Source of the DNA: Saprospiraceae bacterium
GTDB taxonomy: Bacteria; Bacteroidota; Bacteroidia; Chitinophagales; Saprospiraceae
DNA length: 64,000 nucleotides
NCBI GenBank assembly: GCA_020850225.1
Contig: JADZFD010000045.1
Coordinates: forward strand, 118,574 to 182,573
Reading direction: 5' to 3'
The translations under genes were made by a program, and so were the position numbers. A model generated the notes under the pieces. That model saw only the letters and a list, made by a program, of their open reading frames with translations. It did no database searches and had not been told where the DNA came from. Positions 29,227-37,381 of this stretch are shown piece after piece (the first letter of the stretch is position 1; every line of letters begins with the position of its first letter).

Positions 29227-29706
29227 ATGAGTGATGAAATACATCAAAAATTCATGAGAGAAGCCATTAATCTCTCTATTGACAATGTAAAATCTGGTAA
29301 AGGCGGTCCCTTTGGCGCCGTCATTGTAAAAGATGGACAGATAATTGCCAGAGGTACTAATCTGGTTACTTCATCCAATGATCCGACAGCACATGCCGAA
29401 GTCGTCGCAATCAGAAATGCATGCAAAGAACTCGGTACCTTTCAATTGGACAATTGCGATATTTATACGAGTTGCGAGCCGTGTCCTATGTGTCTGGGAG
29501 CGATCTACTGGTCGAGACCTGCACGTTTGTTTTTTGCAAATACCAAAAAAGATGCAGCCGAAATTCAGTTTGACGACAATTTTATATACGAAGAAATAGA
29601 AATTCCATATCAGAACAGATCACTTTTAACACAGCAAATTCTCCGGGACGAAGCTCTTGAGGCATTCCGGCTCTGGAGAACCAGCAATATCAAAATGGAA
29701 TACTGA
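29227..29706 (+). CDS. guaD: Guanine deaminase (GuaD-type cytidine/deoxycytidylate deaminase fold)
   Basis: 159 residues. Zn-dependent deaminase fold: His56-Ala-Glu58 and Cys86-Pro-Met-Cys89 ('TSCEPCPMCLGAIYWSR') form the zinc site and proton shuttle. Length and the C-terminal 'ALEAFRLWRTSNIKMEY' resemble Bacillus GuaD, whose C-terminus closes over the active site of the neighbouring subunit. It deaminates guanine to xanthine. The downstream xanthine dehydrogenase genes start one base after its stop, supporting guanine over tRNA adenosine as substrate. A tRNA A34 deaminase (TadA) is the main alternative by sequence alone. Confidence 0.85.
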   Translation: MSDEIHQKFMREAINLSIDNVKSGKGGPFGAVIVKDGQIIARGTNLVTSSNDPTAHAEVVAIRNACKELGTFQLDNCDIYTSCEPCPMCLGAIYWSRPARLFFANTKKDAAEIQFDDNFIYEEIEIPYQNRSLLTQQILRDEALEAFRLWRTSNIKMEY

Positions 29707-29707
29707 T

Positions 29708-31108
29708 ATGCAAATCCGGTTTGTCCTTAATGAGCAAATGGTAATTGTATCCGGTAATGGTTCCGGAACATTGCTGGACTTTATCAGATACGAAGCGCAC
29801 CTGAAAGGTACTAAGATAGGATGTCGTGAGGGAGATTGTGGTGCCTGTACTGTATTGGTGGGAACTTTGCACGATGAAAAGGTACTTTACAAAAGTCTTA
29901 CTTCTTGCCTTACACCTTTGGCAAATGTGCATGGTAAACATGTGGTTACTGTAGAAGGTGTAAACATTAACGGTTTGAATAAGGTTCAGGAATCTATCGT
30001 CACACATTCGGGTACCCAATGCGGGTTTTGTACGCCCGGTTTTGTGATGTCATTAACCGGTTTTGCCCTGAACGGAACCGATTCTGACCTGAATGCTGCC
30101 ATTGGTGCTATGGATGGCAATATTTGCAGATGCACCGGATACAAGTCCCTGGAAAGAGCTGCACAAAGTGTATTGAATGATATACATTCCATTGATGACA
30201 CCAATAGAACTAATAGTCTGATCAAAGCTCAATTTATACCTGAATACTTTTCAACCATAGCTGAGGAATTGGCTACAATCGAACCGTTATCTGTAGTAAG
30301 TGAAGCTATAATCGTGGCAGGAGGAACAGATGTTTATGTAAAAAGCCACGATGATGTATCTGAAATGTCTCTGCAGTTTTTATCTGCCAAACCTACATAT
30401 GATCATATTGCTATCAGTGATGGCCAATGCATACTAAAACCCAATACTACAGTCAGCGAATTGATGGTTTGCAAACACGTATTGGATGCTATACCAGGAT
30501 GGTATCAATACCTTAAATTAGTTTCATCTACACCTATCCGAAATATAGCTACAATAGCAGGAAATCTGGTCAATGCCTCGCCCATCGGAGATTTGACCAT
30601 TATTTTACTTGCATTAAACAGTAAAATTACGATGACAGATACACATCAAAACCAAAGAACAATATGGCTCAAAGATTTTTACAAAGGATATAAAACACTC
30701 GATAAAACCGAGGATGAAATCATTACTGAAATCTCTTTCCGACAGCCGGAAAGTCATACATTGTTTAACTTTGAGAAAGTCAGCAAAAGGACCCATCTCG
30801 ATATAGCAAGCGTGAATACAGCCATCGCAATTGAAACCAGGGATATGTTGATACTAAGTGCAGGGTGTTCTGTCGGTGGTGTGGGTCCAATACCGCTTTA
30901 TCTCAGGGAAACAAGCAAATTTTTAGCAGGTAGAAAAATAAATGTGGAAACTATACACCTGGCTGAACAGGTACTTCAGAAGGAAATCAACCCTATAAGT
31001 GATGCCAGAGGACAAAAAGATTACAAAAGATTACTTGCCAGACAGTTGTTTTTTAGTCATTTTATCACATTATTTCCATCACTCATTAATTTGGAAGACC
31101 TGATATGA
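29708..31108 (+). CDS. xdhA: Xanthine dehydrogenase small subunit (2Fe-2S and FAD domains)
   Basis: 466 residues from the ATG at 29708, one base after the guaD stop. An upstream in-frame TTG would run into guaD and lacks the family's N-terminus. Plant-type [2Fe-2S] cluster ('GCREGDCGACTVLVG'), second [2Fe-2S] helical domain ('CGFCTPGFVMS' and 'NICRCTGYKSL'), then the FAD-binding domain ('IIVAGGTDVYVKSHDDV', 'TPIRNIATIAGNLVNASPIGDL') and CO-dehydrogenase flavoprotein C-terminal domain. Passes electrons from the Mo subunit to NAD+. Overlaps xdhB by 4 bp. Naming follows the Pseudomonas/Rhodobacter convention. Confidence 0.95.
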   Translation: MQIRFVLNEQMVIVSGNGSGTLLDFIRYEAHLKGTKIGCREGDCGACTVLVGTLHDEKVLYKSLTSCLTPLANVHGKHVVTVEGVNINGLNKVQESIVTHSGTQCGFCTPGFVMSLTGFALNGTDSDLNAAIGAMDGNICRCTGYKSLERAAQSVLNDIHSIDDTNRTNSLIKAQFIPEYFSTIAEELATIEPLSVVSEAIIVAGGTDVYVKSHDDVSEMSLQFLSAKPTYDHIAISDGQCILKPNTTVSELMVCKHVLDAIPGWYQYLKLVSSTPIRNIATIAGNLVNASPIGDLTIILLALNSKITMTDTHQNQRTIWLKDFYKGYKTLDKTEDEIITEISFRQPESHTLFNFEKVSKRTHLDIASVNTAIAIETRDMLILSAGCSVGGVGPIPLYLRETSKFLAGRKINVETIHLAEQVLQKEINPISDARGQKDYKRLLARQLFFSHFITLFPSLINLEDLI

Positions 31109-33354
31109 TAAATATTGACGCACAAAATCATGTAAAAGGTAAATCCATTTATCTGGATGATATCCCGGAGGTGAATGGGACACTACATTGTCTTCCTTTC
31201 TATGCGGAGACAGCGCATGCACATATCACCGGGATTGACCTTCAGGATGCAAAGCAATTACCGGGTATTAAAACTGTATTATTAGCCGGTGATATTCCGG
31301 GAGAAAACCAGATTGGCAGCATTATTCCGGATGAACCGTTATTTGCAGCACATGAAATCCACTATTGGGGGCAACCCATAGGACTCATTATCGGAATATC
31401 AGAGCAGGTATGTCGTCGGGCAAGAAAGCTGATTAAGGTTTCTTATGATGAATTACCGGTAATTACCTGCCCGCGTGAGGCACAAAAACAAAATCAACTG
31501 ATCATACCTCCCCGAAAATTTACCCTTGGTAATGTGGCTCAGGCTTGGGAAGCATGTACACACATCATAGAAGGTAGTACCGATATAAATGGTCAGGAAC
31601 ACCTGTACATAGAAACTCAGGGAGCTTATGCGTGGCCAAAAGAAGATGGAAGTTTGTATGTAGCTTCATCTACTCAGGGGCCTACAGCCGTTCAGCGTGC
31701 CATAGCGGCAGTACTGAATCTGCCTATGCATAAGATTGAAGTCAATGTAGTCAGACTGGGAGGTGGATTCGGAGGTAAAGAAGATCAGGCAACCATGTGG
31801 GCTGTTATGGCAGCACTTGCAGCCCGACATCTGAATAAACCGGTCAAAATATCATTGCACCGCATGGATGACATGTGTATGACTGGCAAAAGACATCCTT
31901 ATACCGCGGATTTTAAAATAGGTCTTACGGATAATCTGAAAATTATGGCGTATGAAGTTACACATTTTCAGAATGCAGGTGCCTCTGCGGATCTTTCTAC
32001 TTCTGTCCTTGAACGGACCCTCTTTCATTCTACCAATGCATATTATATACCCAATGTAGAAGCTACGGCGTGGTGCTGCAAAACCAACTTGCCACCGAAT
32101 ACGGCTTTCCGTGGTTTTGGAGGACCTCAGGGTAAGTTTGTCATTGAAGCAGCTATTGTCAAAGCTGCAGAGAAAATCGGAATAAGTCCGGACGACATTC
32201 AAAAAGCCAACCTTGTAACAGACGGGAATGAATTTCCATACGGACAGATTGTTCAGGATGCAAGGGCTAAACAAAGCTGGCAGGAATGTACCTCCATCTA
32301 CAACCTGGATCGTGTAAAACAAGAGGTTGAAGCGTTTAATCTTGCCAATAAGAGCTACAAAAAAGGATATGCTGTACAACCTGTCTGCTTCGGGATTTCC
32401 TTTACTAACACGATGATGAACCACGCCAGAGCTCTGGTACATATTTATCAGGATGGAAGTGTTGTGGTTAGTACAGGGGCTGTAGAGATGGGTCAGGGAG
32501 TTAATACTAAAATGCTGCAGATAGTGCATGATATATTCGGTATAAATACAGAGAAAATTCGCATAGAGTCCACCAATACCTTACGCATTGCCAATACATC
32601 ACCTACTGCTGCCAGTGCCGGAGCTGATCTTAACGGCAAAGCATTGGAAATGGCTTGCAATACACTGAGAAAAAGATTGACTGAGGTTGCTCAAAGACAT
32701 TTTGATGCCAATGAGGTTGCTTTCAGAGATGGAAATATATTTTCTTCGGATAAAAGTCAGCAAATATCATGGGAAAAGTTGGTAATTATGGCATTTCAGC
32801 AAAGAGTAGCTCTGAGTGAACATGCCCATTATGTTACACCTGTGATTCATTATGACAAATCTAAAGAAAAAGGGCATCCGTTTGCATACCACGTCTATGG
32901 TGCTGCCATACTGCAGGTGACTGTTGACTGTTTGAAGGGAACATACCAGTTTGATAGTGTTAGGATAGTACATGATTCCGGCAACAGTATGAATTTAACC
33001 GTGGACAATGGTCAGATAGAAGGTGGACTGGTACAGGGTATCGGATGGATGACACTGGAAGAAGTAGTGTATAGTAAACAGGGAAAACTCATCTCCAATG
33101 CGCTTTCGACCTACAAGGTACCGGATATTTATGCCGTTCCTAAAGAAATTGATATCAGACATCTCGATACCATCGGACCAGACCTTGCCATAAAAAAATC
33201 CAAAGCTGTCGGCGAACCACCGCTCATGTATGGATTGGGTGCTTATTTTGCTATCCGAAAAGCTGTCAAAGCTTTTAATCCCTATGCAGAACTAACGATT
33301 GATGCACCTTATACTCCTGAAAAGGTACTGATGGATCTTTACAAAAAGCATTAA
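31105..33354 (+). CDS. xdhB: Xanthine dehydrogenase molybdopterin-binding large subunit
   Basis: 749 residues. Binds molybdopterin cytosine/sulfurated Mo cofactor and hydroxylates hypoxanthine/xanthine to urate. Seen: 'VVRLGGGFGGKEDQATMWA', 'PNTAFRGFGGPQGKFVIEAA' where the Arg equivalent to bovine XDH Arg880 is kept (typical of purine rather than aldehyde oxidases), 'GAVEMGQGVNTKM', 'NTSPTAASAGADLNGKA', and the catalytic Glu in 'GEPPLMYGLGAYFAIRKAV' near the C-terminus. N-terminal a/b hammerhead domain 'KSIYLDDIPEVNGTLH'. Forms an (AB)2-type complex with XdhA. Confidence 0.96.
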   Translation: MINIDAQNHVKGKSIYLDDIPEVNGTLHCLPFYAETAHAHITGIDLQDAKQLPGIKTVLLAGDIPGENQIGSIIPDEPLFAAHEIHYWGQPIGLIIGISEQVCRRARKLIKVSYDELPVITCPREAQKQNQLIIPPRKFTLGNVAQAWEACTHIIEGSTDINGQEHLYIETQGAYAWPKEDGSLYVASSTQGPTAVQRAIAAVLNLPMHKIEVNVVRLGGGFGGKEDQATMWAVMAALAARHLNKPVKISLHRMDDMCMTGKRHPYTADFKIGLTDNLKIMAYEVTHFQNAGASADLSTSVLERTLFHSTNAYYIPNVEATAWCCKTNLPPNTAFRGFGGPQGKFVIEAAIVKAAEKIGISPDDIQKANLVTDGNEFPYGQIVQDARAKQSWQECTSIYNLDRVKQEVEAFNLANKSYKKGYAVQPVCFGISFTNTMMNHARALVHIYQDGSVVVSTGAVEMGQGVNTKMLQIVHDIFGINTEKIRIESTNTLRIANTSPTAASAGADLNGKALEMACNTLRKRLTEVAQRHFDANEVAFRDGNIFSSDKSQQISWEKLVIMAFQQRVALSEHAHYVTPVIHYDKSKEKGHPFAYHVYGAAILQVTVDCLKGTYQFDSVRIVHDSGNSMNLTVDNGQIEGGLVQGIGWMTLEEVVYSKQGKLISNALSTYKVPDIYAVPKEIDIRHLDTIGPDLAIKKSKAVGEPPLMYGLGAYFAIRKAVKAFNPYAELTIDAPYTPEKVLMDLYKKH

Positions 33355-33366
33355 ATTGCTATATAA

Positions 33367-33855
33367 ATGCAGGTTAATAAGTACAAATACTTTAGCTATT
33401 TGGTTGGTGGAACCATCTATATGACGGGAGATATGATAGCTTCCTTTATCAATGGAGAACCTGATTTATGGCGTAGCATCGGTGTTTTTATTGTCGGTAG
33501 TACGATATATGCCTACGAAATAAAAAGCTATTTCATATGGATAGATAAAAAAGTACATGTATTATCCGCTACAAACAGGAAGTGGGTGAAGACATTTCTT
33601 GCCTTGTTATATTTTAATCCTTTGTGGATAGCCAGACATTTGTGTATAGTATATTTGGTTTCCGGCAAAGGAGATCAGATCAGCTCTTCCCTGATGCATT
33701 CAGCGTTGATTTCATTTTTGATAAATATTCCTGTTTCAATTATTGCCAATTATATCATTCAAAACAAGACACCGCTGGAATACCGGTTTTGGGCGAGTGC
33801 CTTGTTTTCGGGATTAATGGCGGTTTATTACTCAATGAGCAGTGTATGGTTTTAG
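33367..33855 (+). CDS. Four-helix membrane protein, Mpv17/PMP22-like by pattern
   Basis: 162 residues, no signal peptide, about four hydrophobic segments (about 10-28, 38-58, 72-94, 106-160 in two parts). Seen: 'YMTGDMIASFI', 'WRSIGVFIVGSTIYAYEIKSY', 'WIDKK', 'FNPLWIARHL', and near the C-terminus 'NIPVSIIANYIIQNKTPLEYR'. The spacing of Gly-Asp-x-Ile, an Arg before helix 2, a Trp-x-x-Asp after it, and Ala-Asn...Pro-Leu-x-Tyr-Arg resembles the eukaryotic Mpv17/PMP22 family; this is my reading and unverified. It starts 12 bp after xdhB and overlaps xdhC by 10 bp, so it belongs to the purine operon. It may be a channel/transporter. Confidence 0.7.
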   Translation: MQVNKYKYFSYLVGGTIYMTGDMIASFINGEPDLWRSIGVFIVGSTIYAYEIKSYFIWIDKKVHVLSATNRKWVKTFLALLYFNPLWIARHLCIVYLVSGKGDQISSSLMHSALISFLINIPVSIIANYIIQNKTPLEYRFWASALFSGLMAVYYSMSSVWF

Positions 33856-34784
33856 TTTTTTACAGAGATTTAATGACGGAATTAGTACATTCCGATGCAA
33901 TCGTCCTATTAGTTGTCATTCAAAGTGAAGGTAGTAGCCCGGGTAGGCAGGGCTTTTTGATGTATGTCTCTAAGGATAATATGTCCGGTAGTATCGGTGG
34001 TGGTATCATGGAACATAAGCTGGTGGAAATGTCCAGGGCATGGCTTACGAAAGGTCCATTTAAACCAACTATAAAACATCAGGTACATCAGGCTGAAGCC
34101 GAAAAAAACAAGTCAGGAATGATCTGTAGCGGTAAACAGACGATTGCTGTTTATTATCTGGATAAGAAATTTAAAAAAACATTAGAAAAAATTGTTCGGA
34201 ATCCATTATCTTCCATATTGTATTCAGAAAACGGGATAGATGTAGTATTAGGTTCTGAAAAAAATATACTTGCCATTTCAGATAATGTCAGCCAATGGTC
34301 ATTTATTCAAAACATAGCAAGTAAAAGTATAGTATATATCGTAGGTGGTGGTCACGTCAGTCTTGCCTTGAGTGAAGTGATGTCAAAACTGGATTTTGAG
34401 ATACACCTACTGGATCATCGTCCAAATCTCAATACTTTTGAGCAAAACAACTTTGTCTATACCAAAAACATCATACAGCCGGAAGATAGCCATATGCATA
34501 TTTCCGAAGGGGACAGTGTTTATGTAGTTATCATGACATTTGGTTTCAGGACGGATAAAATCATCCTGAAATCACTGTTGGGAAAAAATTTTAAGTTTGT
34601 CGGTATGATGGGAAGCCGTCATAAGTCGGCAGTTTTGCTCAATGAATTGCGCAATGAAGGTTTTCCGGAAGCAGATCTGCAACGGGTTGTAACACCGGTA
34701 GGTTTAGACATCAAAAGTGAAACACCTTATGAAATAGCCATAAGTATAGCTGCCCAGCTTATTGAGACAAAAAACAGAGATTGA
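33846..34784 (+). CDS. xdhC: XdhC family molybdenum cofactor maturation protein
   Basis: 312 residues from the ATG at 33846, which overlaps the preceding stop by 10 bp; the next ATG (33873) would shorten the usual N-terminal helix. N-terminal XdhC/CoxI domain 'VVIQSEGSSPGRQGFLMYV' and 'GSIGGGIMEHKLVEM'; C-terminal Rossmann domain 'VYIVGGGHVSLALSEVMSKL', 'LLDHRPN', 'VGMMGSRHKSAVLLNELRNEG', 'VTPVGLDIKSETPYEIAISI'. XdhC binds molybdenum cofactor, helps its sulfuration and inserts it in xanthine dehydrogenase. Last gene of the purine operon; a terminator hairpin of the opposite strand lies downstream. Confidence 0.92.
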   Translation: MVLVFYRDLMTELVHSDAIVLLVVIQSEGSSPGRQGFLMYVSKDNMSGSIGGGIMEHKLVEMSRAWLTKGPFKPTIKHQVHQAEAEKNKSGMICSGKQTIAVYYLDKKFKKTLEKIVRNPLSSILYSENGIDVVLGSEKNILAISDNVSQWSFIQNIASKSIVYIVGGGHVSLALSEVMSKLDFEIHLLDHRPNLNTFEQNNFVYTKNIIQPEDSHMHISEGDSVYVVIMTFGFRTDKIILKSLLGKNFKFVGMMGSRHKSAVLLNELRNEGFPEADLQRVVTPVGLDIKSETPYEIAISIAAQLIETKNRD

Positions 34785-34842
34785 CTATGTCCAACTCTGT
34801 TTCGTTGATATAAAAAATAAATTACAGGTAATAAGGTGGAAT

Positions 34843-34874
34843 AAAAAAATCCTTAGTCTGTACAGACTAAGGAT
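34843..34874 (-). terminator. Terminator of tRNA-Phe
   Basis: A perfect 26-bp palindrome (34849-34874, arms ATCCTTAGTCTGT) followed on the minus strand by seven T. It begins 11 bp beyond the tRNA 3' end and may serve the convergent xdhC transcript too. Confidence 0.85.
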
Positions 34875-34885
34875 TAAAAGGATTG

Positions 34886-34958
34886 TGGTACCTCCCAGAT
34901 TTGAACTGGGGACACACGGATTTTCAGTCCGATGCTCTACCAGCTGAGCTAAGGTACC
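34886..34958 (-). tRNA. tRNA-Phe (GAA)
   Basis: 73 nt. Acceptor arms GGTACCT and AGGTACC with discriminator A. D-loop 'TTAGCTCAGCTGGTAGAGCA', anticodon loop 'ACTGAAAATCC' with GAA, T-arm 'CCAGTTCAAATCTGG'. The CCA end is not encoded (genomic CAA follows). Confidence 0.97.
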
Positions 34959-35291
34959 TGACCCGCTTATTTGAAAAGCGACGCAAAAATAATTGTATTT
35001 TTCACAATACAAAAATTATTGCAACTTAATTTTAAAAAGAGTTCTAAAAAATAAAATATCAGACGATGTATTTATGCCCCGGTACATAGTTTTAATAAGA
35101 TATTAAATATTATGGTTTGATTATTGTTATATTCATATATAGATTGCCAATGATATGAAAGTGATTATGCATTGTAAAAGTAAAAAATAATATAATTTAA
35201 TAGATTTTATTATGCTTTTCTATTATAAGCCATAAAATATTATCAACTTTGGCACAACATTTGAATCCAACACAGTAAATAAATTTTTAAT
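34959..35291. other. 333-bp AT-rich intergenic region
   Basis: It contains the tRNA-Phe promoter on the minus strand (34984-35012) and, further right, a poor promoter-like TCAACTTTG near 35243-35251 for the glucosaminidase gene. A loose inverted repeat (ATTTTAT...ATAAAAT, about 35203-35240) is low-complexity. No gene was found. Confidence 0.5.
34984..35012 (-). promoter_or_regulatory. tRNA-Phe promoter, TTG-N18-TATTTTTG
   Basis: On the minus strand, TTG (35012-35010) and TATTTTTG (34991-34984) are separated by 18 bp, the Bacteroidota -33/-7 geometry. The -7 element ends 25 bp before the tRNA 5' end. Confidence 0.65.
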
Positions 35292-35852
35292 ATGTTTTTC
35301 TCAAGAGTATTGATCATACTGTTATGTGCCGGTTTGGTATCGTTTGATTTTAATGCTGATATTGCAGCCAATGATTATATAGAAAAATATAAAGAACTGG
35401 CAGTAGTAGAAATGTATAGAACGGGTATTCCAGCCAGTATCACGCTTGCTCAGGGCCTTCACGAATCCAATTATGGAACCAGTAAGCTGGCATTGGAAGC
35501 CAACAATCATTTTGGAATCAAATGTAAAAGTTACTGGACAGGGAAAACCTATTATTATAAGGATGATGATTATAATAAAAATGGACAATTAACAGAGTCT
35601 TGCTTCAGAGCATATAATTCGGATTTGGATTCATATATAGACCGATCCAACTTTTTGTTTCAGACAGACAGGTACGCAATATTGTTCAAATTTGATAAGA
35701 CAGACTATTCATCCTGGGCATATGGCCTTAAGCAGTGTGGATACGCAACAGATGAGGGTTATGCACAAAAACTTATCCAGAAAATTCAAAAGTTTAATCT
35801 TCAGGTATATGATACTTCTGAAGATCCGTTTCGTCAGCTAATCAAAAGATGA
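35292..35852 (+). CDS. Exported glucosaminidase (peptidoglycan N-acetylglucosaminidase)
   Basis: 186 residues. Signal peptide about 1-26 (hydrophobic 'LIILLCAGLVSF'). A single glucosaminidase (FlgJ/LytG-like) domain with catalytic Glu58 in 'TLAQGLHESNYGTSKLA' and 'NNHFGIKCK', then 'CFRAYNSDLDSYIDRSNFL' and 'WAYGLKQCGYATDEGYAQKLIQ'. It hydrolyses the GlcNAc-MurNAc bond in peptidoglycan. No LysM or SH3 wall-binding domain is present. It is a short stand-alone enzyme, probably periplasmic. Confidence 0.92.
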   Translation: MFFSRVLIILLCAGLVSFDFNADIAANDYIEKYKELAVVEMYRTGIPASITLAQGLHESNYGTSKLALEANNHFGIKCKSYWTGKTYYYKDDDYNKNGQLTESCFRAYNSDLDSYIDRSNFLFQTDRYAILFKFDKTDYSSWAYGLKQCGYATDEGYAQKLIQKIQKFNLQVYDTSEDPFRQLIKR

Positions 35853-35906
35853 CAAAAATCACACCAATAATTACTTAAAATCATAGGTTGCTTAATAATA
35901 ATTTCA

Positions 35907-35914
35907 TACCTTCG
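35907..35914 (+). promoter_or_regulatory. -7-like element TACCTTCG for the pnt operon
   Basis: TAnnTTTG with one mismatch, 22 bp before the pntAA ATG. A TTG lies at 35888-35890, spacer 16 bp (slightly short). Confidence 0.45.
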
Positions 35915-35936
35915 CCTCCTTAAATTGTAAAATTCA

Positions 35937-37019
35937 ATGATTTTAGGTATATTAAAAGAACAAAATTTTAATAGAGTATCTGTTACACCTCCTGCGACCA
36001 AAAAATTGGAAGCAATGGGATTAACTGCCGTGATTGAGTTTGGTGCCGGAGAAAAAGCCGGATATCCTGACCAAAGTTATGCTGCCGGTAACATAAGTGC
36101 TATATCCAGGGCAGACCTGCTGAAAGAAGCTGACATCGTAGTCTCAATTGAGCCGATTTCAGAACAGGAAATGGCTCAACTAAAAAAAGATTCTTTGTAT
36201 ATTTCACTGCTTGCTCCGTATCAGGATGCAGAAGTAATCAATAAAGTTGCCAAATATCCGGTCAATGTTGTCAGTATGGATATGATACCGAGGACAACGC
36301 TGGCACAATCTATGGATATTCTATCTTCAATGGCATCTTTGGCAGGATATAAAGCCGTTCTTAAGGCATCAGACCATTATAACAATATGTTTCCAATGAT
36401 GATGACAGCAGCCGGTACCATAGCTCCTGCCCGGGTTATGATTTTGGGAGCAGGTGTTGCCGGGCTTCAGGCAATTGCGACTGCGAGAAAGTTAGGAGCT
36501 ATCGTTGAAGTGTTTGATACAAGGGCAGCAGCTAAAGAAGAAGTTAAGAGCTTGGGAGCGACATTTGTTGAAGTAGAAGGTGCTTCAGATGATAAAGGTG
36601 CAGGTGGTTATGCGGTACAACAATCGGAGGAGTATTTGAACAGACAACGCGCTTTGGTTCAGGAAAAAGCACTTAAATCCAATATCATTATTGCTACTGC
36701 ACAAGTCAGAGGACGCAAGGCTCCATTGCTTGTAAACGAAGACACTATAAATAATATGAAACCAGGATCGGTTATTGTAGATCTTGCAGCCAGTACTGGT
36801 GGGAATTGTGCATTTACCGAAGATAATAAAACCATAATCAGGAATGGTGTAACAATTGTAGGAAACTCTAATCTGGCAGATGATATCAGTGGTGTAGCAA
36901 GTAATCTTTTTTCCAATAATATTATCAATTTTCTGCAAATCGTAGTAAAGGAAGGAAGTGTCAAACTGGATGAAGGCAATGAAATTATTAAATCAGCTCT
37001 TATATCAAAAGCCAATTAA
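35937..37019 (+). CDS. pntAA: NAD(P)+ transhydrogenase, alpha-1 subunit (NAD(H)-binding, soluble)
   Basis: 360 residues. AlaDH/PNT N-terminal domain ('MILGILKEQNFNRVSVTPPATKKL' over 1-24) followed by the NAD-binding Rossmann domain ('VMILGAGVAGLQAIATARKLGAIVEVFDTR', 'GRKAPLLVNED', 'GSVIVDLAASTGGNC'). Forms the proton-translocating transhydrogenase with the next two genes, coupling proton entry to NADPH formation. PntA is split into a soluble part and a membrane part, as in Rhodospirillum. Spacing of 9 bp to pntAB. Confidence 0.95.
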   Translation: MILGILKEQNFNRVSVTPPATKKLEAMGLTAVIEFGAGEKAGYPDQSYAAGNISAISRADLLKEADIVVSIEPISEQEMAQLKKDSLYISLLAPYQDAEVINKVAKYPVNVVSMDMIPRTTLAQSMDILSSMASLAGYKAVLKASDHYNNMFPMMMTAAGTIAPARVMILGAGVAGLQAIATARKLGAIVEVFDTRAAAKEEVKSLGATFVEVEGASDDKGAGGYAVQQSEEYLNRQRALVQEKALKSNIIIATAQVRGRKAPLLVNEDTINNMKPGSVIVDLAASTGGNCAFTEDNKTIIRNGVTIVGNSNLADDISGVASNLFSNNIINFLQIVVKEGSVKLDEGNEIIKSALISKAN

Positions 37020-37028
37020 TCAATTAAT

Positions 37029-37343
37029 ATGGAAACATTTTTTCAATTTTTTACAGAGCATTTAAATTTTATATTTACGATAATACTGATGATAATACTT
37101 GGATTTGAAGTTATATCCAATGTTCCAACAGTACTGCACACGCCATTGATGAGTGGTGCGAATGCCATACATGGTGTCGTGATAATAGGTGCTATCATTA
37201 TTATGGGTCAGGCAGAGCCTGATAATTATCTGGCATTGATACTGGGATTTCTTGCCGTCATACTGGGGACACTTAACGTTGTAGGTGGGTTTGTAGTGAC
37301 TGACCGGATGCTTGAAATGTTCAAAAAGAAGAAAAAAAACTAA
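37029..37343 (+). CDS. pntAB: NAD(P)+ transhydrogenase, alpha-2 subunit (membrane)
   Basis: 104 residues, three to four transmembrane helices. Typical 'LGFEVISNVPTVLHTPLMSGANAIHGVVIIGAI' run (about 23-55) and 'LGFLAVILGTLNVVGGFVVTDRMLEMFK' at the end. This is the membrane part of PntA, which with PntB forms the proton channel. Second gene of the pnt operon; 38 bp before pntB. Confidence 0.96.
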   Translation: METFFQFFTEHLNFIFTIILMIILGFEVISNVPTVLHTPLMSGANAIHGVVIIGAIIIMGQAEPDNYLALILGFLAVILGTLNVVGGFVVTDRMLEMFKKKKKN

Positions 37344-37381
37344 CATTCTTTATTTTTTAAATACCGCTAGCAATATAATAT

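Noticed and set aside
29657..29707. TTG start for xdhA inside guaD
   Set aside because: It would overlap guaD by about 50 bp and add 17 residues; the ATG at 29708 gives the usual N-terminus.
31852..32529. Long minus-strand open frame inside xdhB
   Set aside because: Antisense shadow of a well-supported gene; no family motif and no separate promoter.
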